A stretch of 64,000 nt of DNA from Platynereis dumerilii (lineage: Eukaryota; Annelida; Polychaeta; Phyllodocida; Nereididae), in assembly GCA_026936325.1 (NCBI GenBank), contig JAPTHN010000152.1, positions 1 to 64,000 on the forward strand. Reading direction: 5' to 3'. The position numbers and the translations under genes are program-made. A model generated the notes under the pieces. It saw nothing but the letters and a program-made list of their open reading frames with translations. It made no database searches and was not told the origin of the DNA. Below are positions 34,983 to 46,284 of this stretch, piece after piece. Within the stretch, counting starts at the first letter, position 1. Each line of letters begins with the position of its first letter.

Positions 34983-35610
34983 TAGGACAATTCTTACCTA
35001 CGTCAATTTTGGTTAAAAGTTTCAATGTTTTTTTTGTTTTCGACCATTTTCGCCAATCCGCGGTTCATACAACATTTTACCTGCCATGGTTGGAAAGCTG
35101 TCAAAAATACCTACAATTTGCATACCAACATCTATGGTCTAGGACGATATCTTGACTCCCGTTGGCTCTTCAGTCTGTACTTTTTAGAAAGTGTTGCAGA
35201 CAGCCTAATCCTGTTAAAAAAAGGCTTTTAGGGGGGTGGGTAGTGAAAGGGGACTCATGTAAACCATGTCCATCACAGTCCATGTGTCCATGTCAACATT
35301 TCTTGTCAACATGTGTGTAAAAATCCATTTGTGACGTTAGTTTTCAACTTAAGAGTAATGAAATTTGGTACAGGTATGGTACTATGGGCATGGATCGGGG
35401 ACATGTCGAGAAATCCACGATGGCGGCCATTTTGGCAGCCATCTTTCCTTTTTTTAGAAATCTGTTCAAACTGCATTGATTCTATACTAATAGTCTAGCA
35501 TCTTCCAATCAACTATTTCTCCTTTCTTCCAATATCAGTTGCTCAGTGGTTTAAGCAATGGCACCTTCAATTTCATTGCGCTAGGTCGTTTTTGAATCCG
35601 CAGATTCTTG

Positions 35611-36106
35611 TTTTTACTACAAACAGTTTTTGACTGACTAACAGTTTTGACTGAATAACAGTTTTTTTTACTACAAACAGTTTTTGACTAACAGTTTTTG
35701 ACAAATTAACAGTTTTGACTGACTAACAGTTTTGACTACTAACAGTTTTGACTAACTCCCCCTTTCACTCACTAACAGTTTTTGACTTACTAACAGTTTT
35801 GACTAGCTAACCATTTTTGACTACTAACAGTTTTGACTACAAATACTTTTGACTAAGTGACAGTTTTTGACTAACTAACAGTTTTTGACAGAATAACAGT
35901 TTTTTTTACTACAAACAGTTTTTGACTAACTAACAGTTTTTACTGACTAACAGTTTTTTTTAGAAATTAACAGTTTTGACTGACTAACAGTTTTGACTAC
36001 TAACAGTTTTGACTAACTCCCCCCTTTTCATTAACTAGTTTTTGACTACAGTTTTGACTAACTAACCATTTTTGACTACTAACAGTTTTGACTACAAATA
36101 GTTTTT
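35611..36106. repeat. Minisatellite, TTTTTGACTAACTAACAG-type units (middle block)
   Basis: Continuation of the 31,787 array between the two inserted elements. Units include ACTACAAACAGTTTTTGACT and TAACAGTTTTGACTACTAAC, some shared in order within the block, which suggests local higher-order duplication. Confidence 0.9.
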
Positions 36107-37710
36107 AACCGACCTAACGTCGGTTATTAGAGGGGGGTGGGTAGTGAAAGGGGACTCATGTAAACCATGTCCATGTGTCCATGTCAACATTTCTTGTCAA
36201 CATGTGTGTAAAAGTCCATTTGTGACCTTAGTTTTCAACTTAGAGTAATGAAATTTGGTACAGGTATGGTACTATGGGCATGGATCTGGGACATGTTGAG
36301 AAATCCAAGATGGCTGCCATTTTGGCGGCCATTTTGGCAGCATGTAAACGATGTCCATGTGTCCATGTAAACATTTCTTGTCAACATGTGTGTAAAAGTC
36401 CATTTGTGACCTTAGTTTTCAACAGAGTAATGAAATTTGGTACAGGTGTGGTACCATGGGCATGAATCTGGGACATGTCGAGAAATCCAAGATGGCGGCC
36501 ATTTTGGCAGCCATCTTTCTTCATTCTTGAACTGCCCATTGTGACCTTAATATTTCCCTGACAGTTATGAAATTTGGTACACATATGGGACTCTGGGTAT
36601 GGATTGTGAACATGTTGAGAAATCCAAGATTGCGGCCATTTTGTGGTGGCCATTTTGTGGCGGCCATTTTGGCAGCCATCTTTCTTCATTCTTGAACTGC
36701 CCATTGTGACCTTAATATTTCACTTACAGTTATGAAATTTGGTACAGGTATGGAACTCTGGGTATGGATTGGGAACATGTTGAGAAATCCAAGATGGCTG
36801 CCATTTTGTGGCGGCCATTTTGGCAGCCATCTTTTTTCATTCTTGAACTGCCCATTGTGACCTTAATATTTCCCTGACAGTTATGAAATTTGGTACAGGT
36901 ATGGAACTCTGGGTATGGATTGGGAACATGTCAAGATTCCAAGATGGCGGCTATTTTGTGGCGGCCATTTTGGCAGCCGTCTTCTTTTATTTATTGAACT
37001 GCTAATAGTGGCCTCAATATTTCGCTTAGAGTTATGAAATTTGGTTCAGGTATGGGCCTGTGGGTATGGATCAGGAACATGTTGAGAAATCCAAGATGGT
37101 GGCCATTTTGGCAGCCATCTTTTTGTATATATTGAACTGCTCATAGTGACCTCTATATTTCGCTTAGAGTTATGAAATTTGGTACAGGTATGGGCCTGTG
37201 GGTATGGATCAGGAACATGTTGAGAAATCCAAGATGGCAGCCATCTTTCTTCATTTCTTGAACTGCCCATTGTGACCTCAATATTTTGCTTTGAGTTATG
37301 AAATTTGGAACAGGTATGGGGCTGTGGGTATCAGTCGGGAACATGTTGAGAAATCCAAGATGGCAGCCACTTTTTAGCAGCCATTTTGGCAGCCATCTTT
37401 CGTCATTCTTGAACTGACCATTGTGACCTTAATATTTCAATTACAGATATGAAATTTGGTACAGGTATTGGCCTGTGGAGTGTGGGTATGGATGAGGACC
37501 ATGTCGAGAAATCCAAGATGGCGGCCATTTTGGCAGCCATCTTTCCTTTTTTTTAGAAATCTGTTCAAACTGCATTGATTCTATACTAATAGTCTAGCAT
37601 CTTCCAATCAACTATTTCTCCTAGCTTCCAATATCAGTTGCTCAGTGGTTTAAGCAATGGCACCTTCAATTTCATTGCGCTAGGTCGGTTTTGAATCCGC
37701 GGATTCTTGT
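36107..37710. mobile_element. Helentron-associated-like non-autonomous element, copy B
   Basis: Left sub-TIR AACCGACCTA (36,107-36,116) with an adjacent inverted ACGTCGGTT hairpin. The right sub-TIR is TAGGTCGGTT (37,681-37,690), then the perfect palindrome GAATCCGCGGATTC and TTGTT. The interior is a nine-unit tandem array (36,240-37,540) and a unique 3' block shared with copy A (AGAAATCTGTTCAAACTGCA onward). No coding frame; presumably mobilised in trans. Confidence 0.6.
36240..37540 (+). repeat. Central tandem array of 130-165-bp units
   Basis: About nine units, each starting ATGAAATTTGGTACAGGTAT. Each continues with GGAACATGTTGAGAAATCC, an inverted GATGGCGGCCATTTTGGCAG core and TTGAACTGCCCATTGTGACC. 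Units differ by indels of the GGCCATTTTG word. One unit is at 35,345-35,450, and an inverted, older set is at 18,930-19,830. Confidence 0.85.
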
Positions 37711-38060
37711 TGACTGACTAACAGTTTTTGACAGAGTAACAGTTTTTTTAAATAAAAACAGTTTTTGACTAACTAACAGTTTTTGACTGACGGTACTAAC
37801 TCACACTTTTTCACTAACACTTTTTTTTACTAGCTAACAGTTTTTGACTAACTAACAGTTTTTGACTAACTAACAGTTTTTGACTGACTAACAGTTTTGA
37901 CTAACTAACAGTTTGTGACTAAATAACATATTTAGTGGCTAACAAATAGTAACTACCAAAAATTAATGACTAACAGGTAGTGACTAACTGGTGAACAACA
38001 GTTAGGGATGCCTGATTAACAGTTAAGGATTGACAGTCATATATAGTGCCTTACTAATTA
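37711..38060. repeat. Minisatellite, TTTTTGACTAACTAACAG-type units (right block)
   Basis: Third block of the array; it decays after 37,920 into ACTAACAGGTAGTGACTAAC-type sequence like the left edge of the first block. The matching decay at both outer edges suggests one original array. Confidence 0.85.
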
Positions 38061-39728
38061 ACAGTGAGTCATATTGAACCTATGCTCCCCCATATGAACT
38101 TGCCAACTCCAGCTAAACTGTCATAGGAATAAAAATAACAGTCAATACAATACACCAGTTAGTGTAGATCAGCAGAGCAGGTATAAGAAGCTATAAGAGG
38201 ATTTATAGACGAACCCCTGATGTGTGTGTGTGTTCAAGACCTAGTTAGTGAGAGATATAGAAAAAGTATAGTTGGTGTCTCCGGAGTATCGCATGCCCCC
38301 CTTGGGATGAAGAGATAGAGAGGGTGAGAGATAGACAGATAGATAAATAGATCTATCATGGGTTCATCTATAATTCCTCTTATAGCTTCTTATACCATAT
38401 CATGGGTATAGTTTCTCTTATATCATATTTTAAAATTCTATTGGCAAAACATACTCTTATTGCAAATTTTGAAATCGTAATCACTACAGCCAGCATATAT
38501 CTTTTTTTTCAAAAAGATTTTCTTGTTAGTCCATTTATTGGTGCTCTCCTCCTAGCTCATGCCACTCTCGACAGACTGGGACCGCTTGGATTGCATGATG
38601 TTGTATTATTGTCTGTGATGGAGTGTCCAGCCTCTTGTCAGACCAGTGAAATGTGGAATTGTAATTCTTGGTCCAGCTTGATCCTTTCTGTTCCTTGTTC
38701 TGTTCGCTGTTATTTGTTGCATCGCCCAGGCATTTGCTAGGTTTCCAGGACTGATATTAAAGTTAAGCAAAAGATTTATGAAACTTACTGTTTGATGCAG
38801 CAAAGAGCGTTGAATGTGGTAAGACAGTCTGCGTAAATGGCGAGTTCAGAATGTGCCATGTGGGAGTGATTACTTTGCTCCCTCAAACACCACTTTGAAC
38901 TTTATTATACATCATCGGAACCTTGATCCATAAAAATAAGTGTTAATTTCAAATTTAGGTTTTAAGGTACTTGGTTGTTTGAATTCAGAGGAAATGCAGA
39001 GGAGTGCAGAACTTGAGTCTCTTCCTGGGGATGGAATAATAATATCCGATGGATTGTAAATCATGGTTATGGTGTTGAGGTAAATTTGACCCCTACCCAC
39101 TGAAGCAACTCGCTCGCCTTATACAGCCTTGCTGCGGAACTTTGAATTGCCCGAAACCTGCAAGTCTGTAACAATGCCTGTTGCCTCTAAATACCCCACA
39201 CCTGTGCTGATGGGGCGAAAACACAAACTCACTCACTCACTGTAATGCTGCCTTTTCCGAACTGGGCAACTTGTCCTGTTGTGAGAAATCAAGATTTTTC
39301 AGATGAGAACTTAAAAGAAGAGAACTCTAACAAACTCAATTCTTGATCCATTTAGAACTGTTGAGCATCGATTTCAAAGGGAACCTCCGATTTACAGGCT
39401 TATTCTGCTGTCAATGAGGGGGATCTTGACTGTATGCCAAGTACTAAACATTATGGGGTTACCACACTTGAAATTCCCCTTCATTGTCATCATGACCATT
39501 TAAATGATTTTAAATGGCAGTCAAATTTTGCATTATCACCCTCAGTCCCCTGGTCCCATGTTATTCTGATCCTGTCTCAGTTCCTCGATCATTCCAGGTT
39601 TTATCTGTGACACTGTGATAACCAACTTGTAGTATGTATAAACTATAAAGAAGTTTGCAGTTAAAAAAAACGATTAAAGTGTCGTTATAAGTATGTTAGG
39701 GATGTCCCAATTTCTTATTAAATATTTT
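38061..39728. other. Unassigned DNA with degraded repeats
   Basis: Positions 38,080-38,310 resemble an old copy of the hAT family at 43,401 (CCATATGAACTTGCCAACTC, TATCGCATGCCCCCCTT) with an insertion. A GATA run is at 38,325-38,360. 39,190-39,245 carries TGATGGGGCGAAAACACAAA, a word found inverted at 55,975-55,997. No gene is supported. Confidence 0.35.
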
Positions 39729-41372
39729 TAGTAGGGGGGCATGTGTCATTCCGTAAAAAGTTTCATGTTAGAGCTACGTATGATACATCGTTTCGAAGCT
39801 TGTGCAATCAGGATTTCAAAACTGGATGTTGCCATTTTTTCAAAAATGTTTCTGTTGCTATGGTAACCAATTGTTGTTTTGAGTCTTTTGAATGAATTTT
39901 CTGATTTTCACTATTCGATTAATGTCAAATTTATTTTGCAAATCATGATAATATTATAAATTTTTTTAGTGTTCAAGGTATTATGCAACATTACCTATTC
40001 AAATGATTCTTCGTTGTATGGTTGCCATGGTTACAGTCATAAACACAGCTTCATATTGCTGATTTTTAAGCTAAAAATGTCATTTCCTTAGTTTGCAATG
40101 TCAAAATCTCATTTAAAGCACGGAGAAGCAGGATATCAAAAGTAGTATATATCTTAAAACATACAAATATGCAGAAAAAAAACAAACATTGTGTAAATTA
40201 GGACATATATTGTCCATATTCAGAGTGGACGGTAGATCCCACTAAAATCGACCAAAGAAAAATTGTTGTATTGAACTAGTATACTATGGATAAAACTGCA
40301 GAAGTTTTTAATGTTAGATCTATGTATGATACATTGAATCCAAGCTTGTAGATTCAGGTTTTCAGAAACCAATGTTGCCATTTTGTCAAAATGTTTATGT
40401 TGCCATGGTAACCAATTGTTGTTTTGAAGCTGTGGAATGCAATTTCCGATATACTTGAGTATTTTAAAGGAAAATTAAGCGTGTAAATCATTCTTATTTT
40501 CATATATTTTCTATCTTGCAAGGTTTATACCATATTGTCTTTATGGAAGGTTTGTTGTTGTTATGTTGCCAAGGTTACAGCAATAAACACAGCTATCCAC
40601 ACACATTAAGATCAGAATGACGGCCCATTTTGCACCAATTTCCCTTGATTGAAACGTCTATATCTCACTTTAAAAAAGAACTAAGAGTAACTCAGTTAAT
40701 TTATGCAAATATCAGCTGAATATACCCAAAAATGCTTAGAATTATTAAATTGAGGCATATATTGCCAATATACAGCTGTTGCTGATATGTTGCACTCGGA
40801 TCCCACAAGGAGTAATGAAAAATGGCTAAAAGGTACCAATCGATTACAGATAAAATACTACTAAATTTATGTCATATCACATCTAGGCCTATGTGTGTCA
40901 CACAGTTTTGAAGCTTGTGAAAGCAGGATTTCACAAATGGATGTTGCCAGTTTTTCAAAATGTTTTTGTTGCCATGGTAATTGCTTGTTGTTTTGAGGCT
41001 ATTGAATGAAACTTCTGATGTATATCTTAGTGTTTCAACAAAATTTTGTCATGCTGGCGTTTCAAATTTTCGTTACTTTTTGATCTGATAAAGTAGCATA
41101 GAATATTACATTACAACGATTCTTCATTTTTAGGTTGCCATGGTTACAGTTGTGAACACAGCTTCTTTTAGCACATTTCATAAGAAAAACGTCATTTTGC
41201 ACCACTTTTTCTTACAAATGTAGATTTGAAATATTTAAGTCTCACCTGAATAGTGGAACAGGAGAATAATACACATAGTGGATTTATTAATCATGCAAAC
41301 ATGCATAAATAATCCATAGATTATGCAAATTAGGGTATATCTTGCCTTGTATGGCATATATCTGATCCCATG

Positions 41373-43057
41373 ATTGCAAGCATCTACTGCATGTGCAAGC
41401 TTTTTTATTAATTAAATATTATATATTCCGCTTTTTAGAAATAAATCTTTAATGAAAAATGACAAAAGAATACACCATATTGATCAAACAAAATACGGGT
41501 ATTTATGGCCTAATGAATTATGAATTTATTCAATTAGGTCACAACCATGCCCTTAATAATTATATATATAATTGTGATGTGCAACTATCCATATCCTACG
41601 AGAAAAAGTTGGCAAACACTTCTTTTAGTTGCATGGTTTCTAGTGATGAGTCTGGAGGCCAAATTTGATACATGTGTGTGTGTCTGCATATGTGTATTGG
41701 GATTTTATGCCTCAACAGCAACTGATTGGGCTTTATAGTGGCATACTTGACCAATTAAAAGTCACAATGCTTTAATTTTGGTGCAGGTTGTCAATTTCTC
41801 TACCGTCTCCATACCAGTTTTATGGCAAGTCGGCAACTGAGAGAAGGTCACATGCATTGAGTTTAAGAAGGATTCCATAGAAATCACTGAATGCATGTGA
41901 TTACCTCACATTTGGGAACGCATTGGTCTTCCATCTGTTGGGTATCTTTTGTTCGGACCATTCAACCACCAGTGCTTTCGACTTTTTTTTCAAAGCTGGA
42001 CATTTGTATTTGTATGATATGTGACAGTTTGTGTCTTTGTTTTTCTTCAGCTTTGCCAAGTTTAGTACCATTTGGTAGATAGATGGCAAGGAGGATAGTT
42101 TGTTTGTCGGCCACAATACAAGGTATCGTTATCTGTATTGCGATTTTTTGTAGTGGTTTGTCAAGTTAGGAGGTCAGTGTTGATAGTCTTCCAAGGATGA
42201 CCGTTGCCATTTCAGGTGAGATTGTGATTTTGGATTAGAAGAATCCTTGAGAAATCCTTTTGTTGTTCGTCTCTGCTCCTCTCCGCCAATGGCAAGTACC
42301 ATAATCCTAGGATACATGTATACATGGAAAATATGCTCTCAGAAGCCAGGTCAGCAATACTGCTGTAATCATTGCCAGCATGTACATTTGGTTATAACCT
42401 TCCTTGCTTGATGCATGAGCCATGGCCAAGGAGAGTATAAGTCCTATCATCTAAACATGCCAGCCAAATAATTGGATTGTGCCAGTCCAGCTTCCCATCT
42501 ACAGGAGAATCCATGCTATAAAGTGCACCAGGATCACTTCATCCTCCGACATGGTTGGCAAACAGGCAGTCCCACTACAATAAGGGAGAGGTGCGAATGT
42601 GCACTGTTTTGTCTTGGCCACAAGGCTGGTTGTTTTAGTCCAAGTGTTTCCGCTCACCACCACATGGACTTGTGGAGGCCCCGGACCTATGGATGGTGAG
42701 GCCAAAGTTGTTAGATCACAATTGGGTTAATAGATATCCATAATACATGCTGTTGAGTTCATCTTACCTCAATGTTTGCAAGATTTTAAACTACATAGGT
42801 GATGTAAGTGATGCAAGAACCTGATGTCAGAATTACAGCAGATGTTACTTCCTCATTTGCCTTTCTTTGAATGTCTGATGGCAATGGCCCGGCAGTCTAT
42901 GCTTGACCGACCTGTCACAATACAGTGTATATCTAAGATATTTTTCTTTCATATAAATAATAGTAATACCTCTTACAGTGCAACTCCGTACAGCAGTTTA
43001 AAATGTGCCGCATGATGACTTTCTCAGAGACTAAGAAATGAATTATGACTTGTGCTC
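41373..43057. other. Spacer of the inverted-repeat element, unassigned
   Basis: About 1.7 kb with no recognisable domain. Short open frames at 41,891-42,116 and 42,472-42,705 on both strands show no family I know. If an ancestral transposase gene was here it is no longer legible. Confidence 0.35.
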
Positions 43058-43060
43058 TTA

Positions 43061-43846
43061 GGGCCGTTTTCACCAACATAGTTTTAACAGTTATACCTGG
43101 TCTTAACTTCTTTAAACCTGGTTTAACTAAGTCCCTTTCACCAACTGAGTTTTAGTCGATAGACTTGTCAAGGTTCAGTGGTTGACAAATATTGTTAGAC
43201 AACTTACAGATTAGTGATCTCAAACTGTTAAAGTGGTGTCCCTTTGGGGCTGACCAGATAATACATGAGGGGGGGGGGGCGGCTGAAAATAATTGGTTCA
43301 GGAAATGACACTGGAAAATAAATTTGCTCAGCACGTTAAAAAAAAAAGTTAATGGGAAAGGGGGAAGTTTTGAACTCTTTTTTTTTCACCGAGACTGGGT
43401 CAGTGGCATCCCTATGGGGGGGCACAGGGGGGCACATGCCCCCCATATTGGACCTGTGCCCCCCAGGTGCCCCCCATATGAACTTTCCAACTCTGGCTAA
43501 AATATAAAGTTAGTATAGTGGGTGCCCCCCTAGAGAATCGCGTGGCCCCCCAGGTGCCCCCCCACTTGAGACCCCCCAGTTACGCCACAGGACTGGGTAG
43601 GCAATTATCAAGTTAAAAATGTCCAAGAACCCCCCCGCCCGCCTTTTCTGTGTAGCCATATCTTTGTCTTTGTTTGGGAAATTGAGACATTGTGTTTTTA
43701 ACAGCTGACCTGTTCCCACAACATGTGTGAACTTCCACTAAACTAAAATTCCTTGATACTGCTCTGCTTGACTGATTGGCTTAGCCAGACCAGGTCTTAG
43801 CTAAGACCTGGCTCTTCTCTTAGTACCATGTTGGTGAAAACGGCCC
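43061..43846. mobile_element. PIF/Harbinger-type non-autonomous element
   Basis: Inverted ends GGGCCGTTTTCACCAACAT and ATGTTGGTGAAAACGGCCC with TTA duplicated at 43,058-43,060 and 43,847-43,849. Internal inverted CTGGTCTTAAC / CTTAGCTAAGACC words follow. A 3-bp TTA duplication and GGGC termini fit Harbinger. It contains a hAT copy (43,401-43,590) and a piece like the GGGGCCGACCAGATGAT family at 43,245-43,330. Confidence 0.85.
43401..43590. mobile_element. hAT-type MITE with perfect 8-bp duplication
   Basis: Ends CAGTGGCATCCC and TTACGCCACAG. GACTGGGT is duplicated outside (43,393-43,400 and 43,591-43,598). The C/G-rich interior has GTGCCCCCC words. CAGTGGCGTA-type termini are common among hAT MITEs. 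It is inserted in the Harbinger copy, which is inside the giant inverted-repeat element. Confidence 0.85.
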
Positions 43847-45100
43847 TTATTGTCTTATATATACGGCATAGATGGGCAAGATATTCTCTAATGTACATAA
43901 TTCATTCAATTTTTCTGCATATTTGCTTGCTGAAGAAGTGCCCTAACTGTAATATTATATCTATTTGATAAAGGATTTTTCTTGAAAGATTTGGGCGTTG
44001 TCAAACAAAGTAAGGGTGATGGAAAATTGCATTTTTTCCCCGTATAAATGTGCCAAGAGAAGCTTTGTTTATGAATGCAACTATGTCAACCTCTTGACAA
44101 CAAAAAATTGTTTATCAAGGAAATTGTGTACATTATCTTGCAAAATAAAAAATCAATTAAAATTTGAATGAATTGAATTATGAGTGAACATTTAAACAAC
44201 TATATTATGAAACTAATTCAAAAATCTCAAAGTAACAAGCAGTAACCATGACAACAGAAACATTTTTAAAAATATGGAAAGATCATTTTGTGAATTCTCG
44301 AATCTACAAGCTTGAAAACGGTGTATCATATAAATCTAACATGAAAATTTGCAGTTTTATCTATAATAGCTTAGTTCGTTAGCACCATTTTAAATTTTTT
44401 CATTCTATGAGAGCTCTTGGGAGTCACATATCATCAACAGCTGTATATTGGCATTATATATATTTCTGCATACTTGCTTGGGAATGAATTCAATACATTG
44501 TATGTGTATAACCCTCCTTTACCGCATTCTAGGTGAGATTTAAAGTTTCTAAAACAAAGAAAAGGTGGTCCAAAATGACATTTTTCTCATAAAAATGTTC
44601 TACACCAATCTGTCTGTGTTCACGGCTGTTACTATGGTAACCTAACAACAAATCATTCATAAAAGGTAATAAACATACAGTAAAACATCTTGTCAAATTA
44701 AAAATAAAGATAATTAGAATGATCTGTACGATAAATTTTCATTCAAACAACAGAAGTATATATGACATTTCATTCGAAATACTCAAAACAACAGTCTGTA
44801 ACCACGGCAACAGAAACATCTTTAAAAGTTGCCACATCTGTTTTTGAAACCTGATTACAAAAGCTTCAAAATGGTGTATCACATGTATACCTAACATGAA
44901 AATTTGTATGACTTTATCCATAATAAATCAGTTCTTTACGACAATTTTCCATTCATCACTCCTTGTAGGATCTCGGGTCATCGTATCAGAAACTCCTTTA
45001 TATGGGCAATATATGCCTTAATTTCCATTATGTTCAAATTTTTCTGCATGTTTGCATACTAGAAAAAATCCCTATGTTAAATAACCTTCTTTGTCACTTT

Positions 45101-45860
45101 TACCCCGCTGGCTATGTAATAGCCTACGGGGTACTGCAGTCCTCAATGCCTCAATGTGCTGGGGATTTCGTCAAGCATAACTCACTTTGTGTTGCTCATA
45201 TTTCATTCAAATTTTGCCTGTTATCTTATTTTGTCATGCAGATGGGAATGACAAGTCCGTGCGTCCGTACGGACACGCGGACATACGGACACACGGACGG
45301 ACACACGGACAGAAGGATGGACGGATGGACGGACGTACGGACACACGGACGGACGGACGTACGGACACACCGACGGACGGACGGACACACCGACGTACGG
45401 ACACACGGACGTACGGACACACGGACGGACGTACGGACACACGGACAGAAGGATGGACGCTAGGACGGACGTACGGACACACGGACGGACGGACACACGG
45501 ACCTACGGACGCAAGGACGGAGAGACGGATGTACGGACGTACGGAAACACGGACACACGGATGGACGCACGGACGTACCGACGCACGGACGGTCGGCCGG
45601 CCACACGGACGGACACATGGACGGACGGACACACGGACGGACGGACACACGGACACACGGACACACGGACGGACACATGGACGGACGCACGGACACACGG
45701 ACGGACGGACACATGGATGCACGGACACGCGGACGGACACATGGCCACACGGACGGACACACGGACACACGGACGGACGAACACACGGACGGACGGACAC
45801 ACGGACGGACACATGGATCCGAACGGTCTCAATGGCTTCACATAGAGCCAGCGGGGTTTA
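45101..45860. mobile_element. TIR-bounded element carrying the ACGGAC minisatellite
   Basis: TACCCCGCTGGCTATGTAAT at the left and inverted ATAGAGCCAGCGGGGTTTA at the right enclose about 140 bp of unique sequence and then the minisatellite. It interrupts the third subrepeat of the right arm of the giant inverted-repeat element, so it came later. Confidence 0.55.
45255..45826. repeat. (ACGGAC/ACACGGAC)n minisatellite
   Basis: About 570 bp of 4-bp-based units ACGG, ACAC and ACGT giving periodic ACGGACGGACACACGGAC. The plus strand is purine-rich and CpG-dense, contrasting with AT-rich surroundings. All six frames are open for long stretches (Thr-Asp-Gly-Arg-Thr-His type, or Cys-Val-Arg-Pro-Ser-Val type); these are artefacts of the repeat. 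Confidence 0.95.
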
Positions 45861-46284
45861 CGTGCTTGCACGGTATTTTTAAAGGAGAAATAGACATTTC
45901 CAAAAAAGGTAAAAGGTGCCAAGTAACATTTTATCATAAAAATATACTGAAGGGAGCTGCACGTATGACTGTAACCATGGAAACTCAATGAAAAAGAGTT
46001 ATATATAAATGTCCTTGCTAATTATACTTGCTAAGATATACAATACATGAAAGTAGAATGATTTACATGGTAAATTTCCATTACAAAATTAAAATATGTC
46101 AAAAATTGTATTCAAAAGGTCCCAAACAACAACCCGTTACCATGGCAACAGAACCATTTTTTAAAAAATGGCAACATCCGTTTTTGAAATCCTGACATCA
46201 TAAGCTTCGAAACGATGTATTATACGTAGCTCTAACATGAAACTTTCTACGGAAGCCCTTTTTCTGACACATGCCCCCCTACTA

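Larger units (their letters stand above)
32273..35610. mobile_element. Helentron-associated-like non-autonomous element, copy A
   Basis: Sub-terminal inverted repeats AAACGACCTA (32,273) and TAGGTCGTTT (35,582-35,591), then the near-palindrome GAATCCGCAGATTC and a T-rich end. The right part (35,227-35,610) matches copy B at 36.1-37.7 kb almost base for base but holds a single central repeat unit. It is enlarged by a Tigger copy at 33,601-34,982. Short sub-TIRs, a 3' palindrome, central tandem repeats and T-rich insertion sites are the described layout of Helentron-derived elements; that assignment is inference. Confidence 0.55.
39729..46284. mobile_element. Giant inverted-repeat (foldback-like) element
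   Basis: Outer ends are inverted TAGTAGGGGGGCATGTGTCA (39,729) and its complement (ending 46,284). Arms: 39,729-41,372 and 43,858-46,284. The right arm is longer because of an insertion at 45,101-45,860; without it both are about 1.65 kb. Each arm has three tandem subrepeats of about 550-570 bp with conserved GTTGCCATGGTAACCAATTG and TCTAACATGAAAATTT (or complement) blocks, at 39,765, 40,312 and 40,880 on the left and, inverted, at 44,340, 44,897 and 46,236 on the right. The 2.5-kb spacer holds a Harbinger-type element and unassigned DNA. No transposase was found. Confidence 0.75.

Noticed and set aside
36381-37344. Open frames of about 100 codons in the 36-37 kb array
   Set aside because: Repeat-encoded; the frame changes between units and no start or domain is conserved.
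45187-45882. Long open frames of Thr-Asp-Gly-Arg and Cys-Val-Arg-Pro type on both strands
   Set aside because: They are the six-frame reading of the ACGGAC minisatellite; no start context, splice sites or non-repetitive domain.
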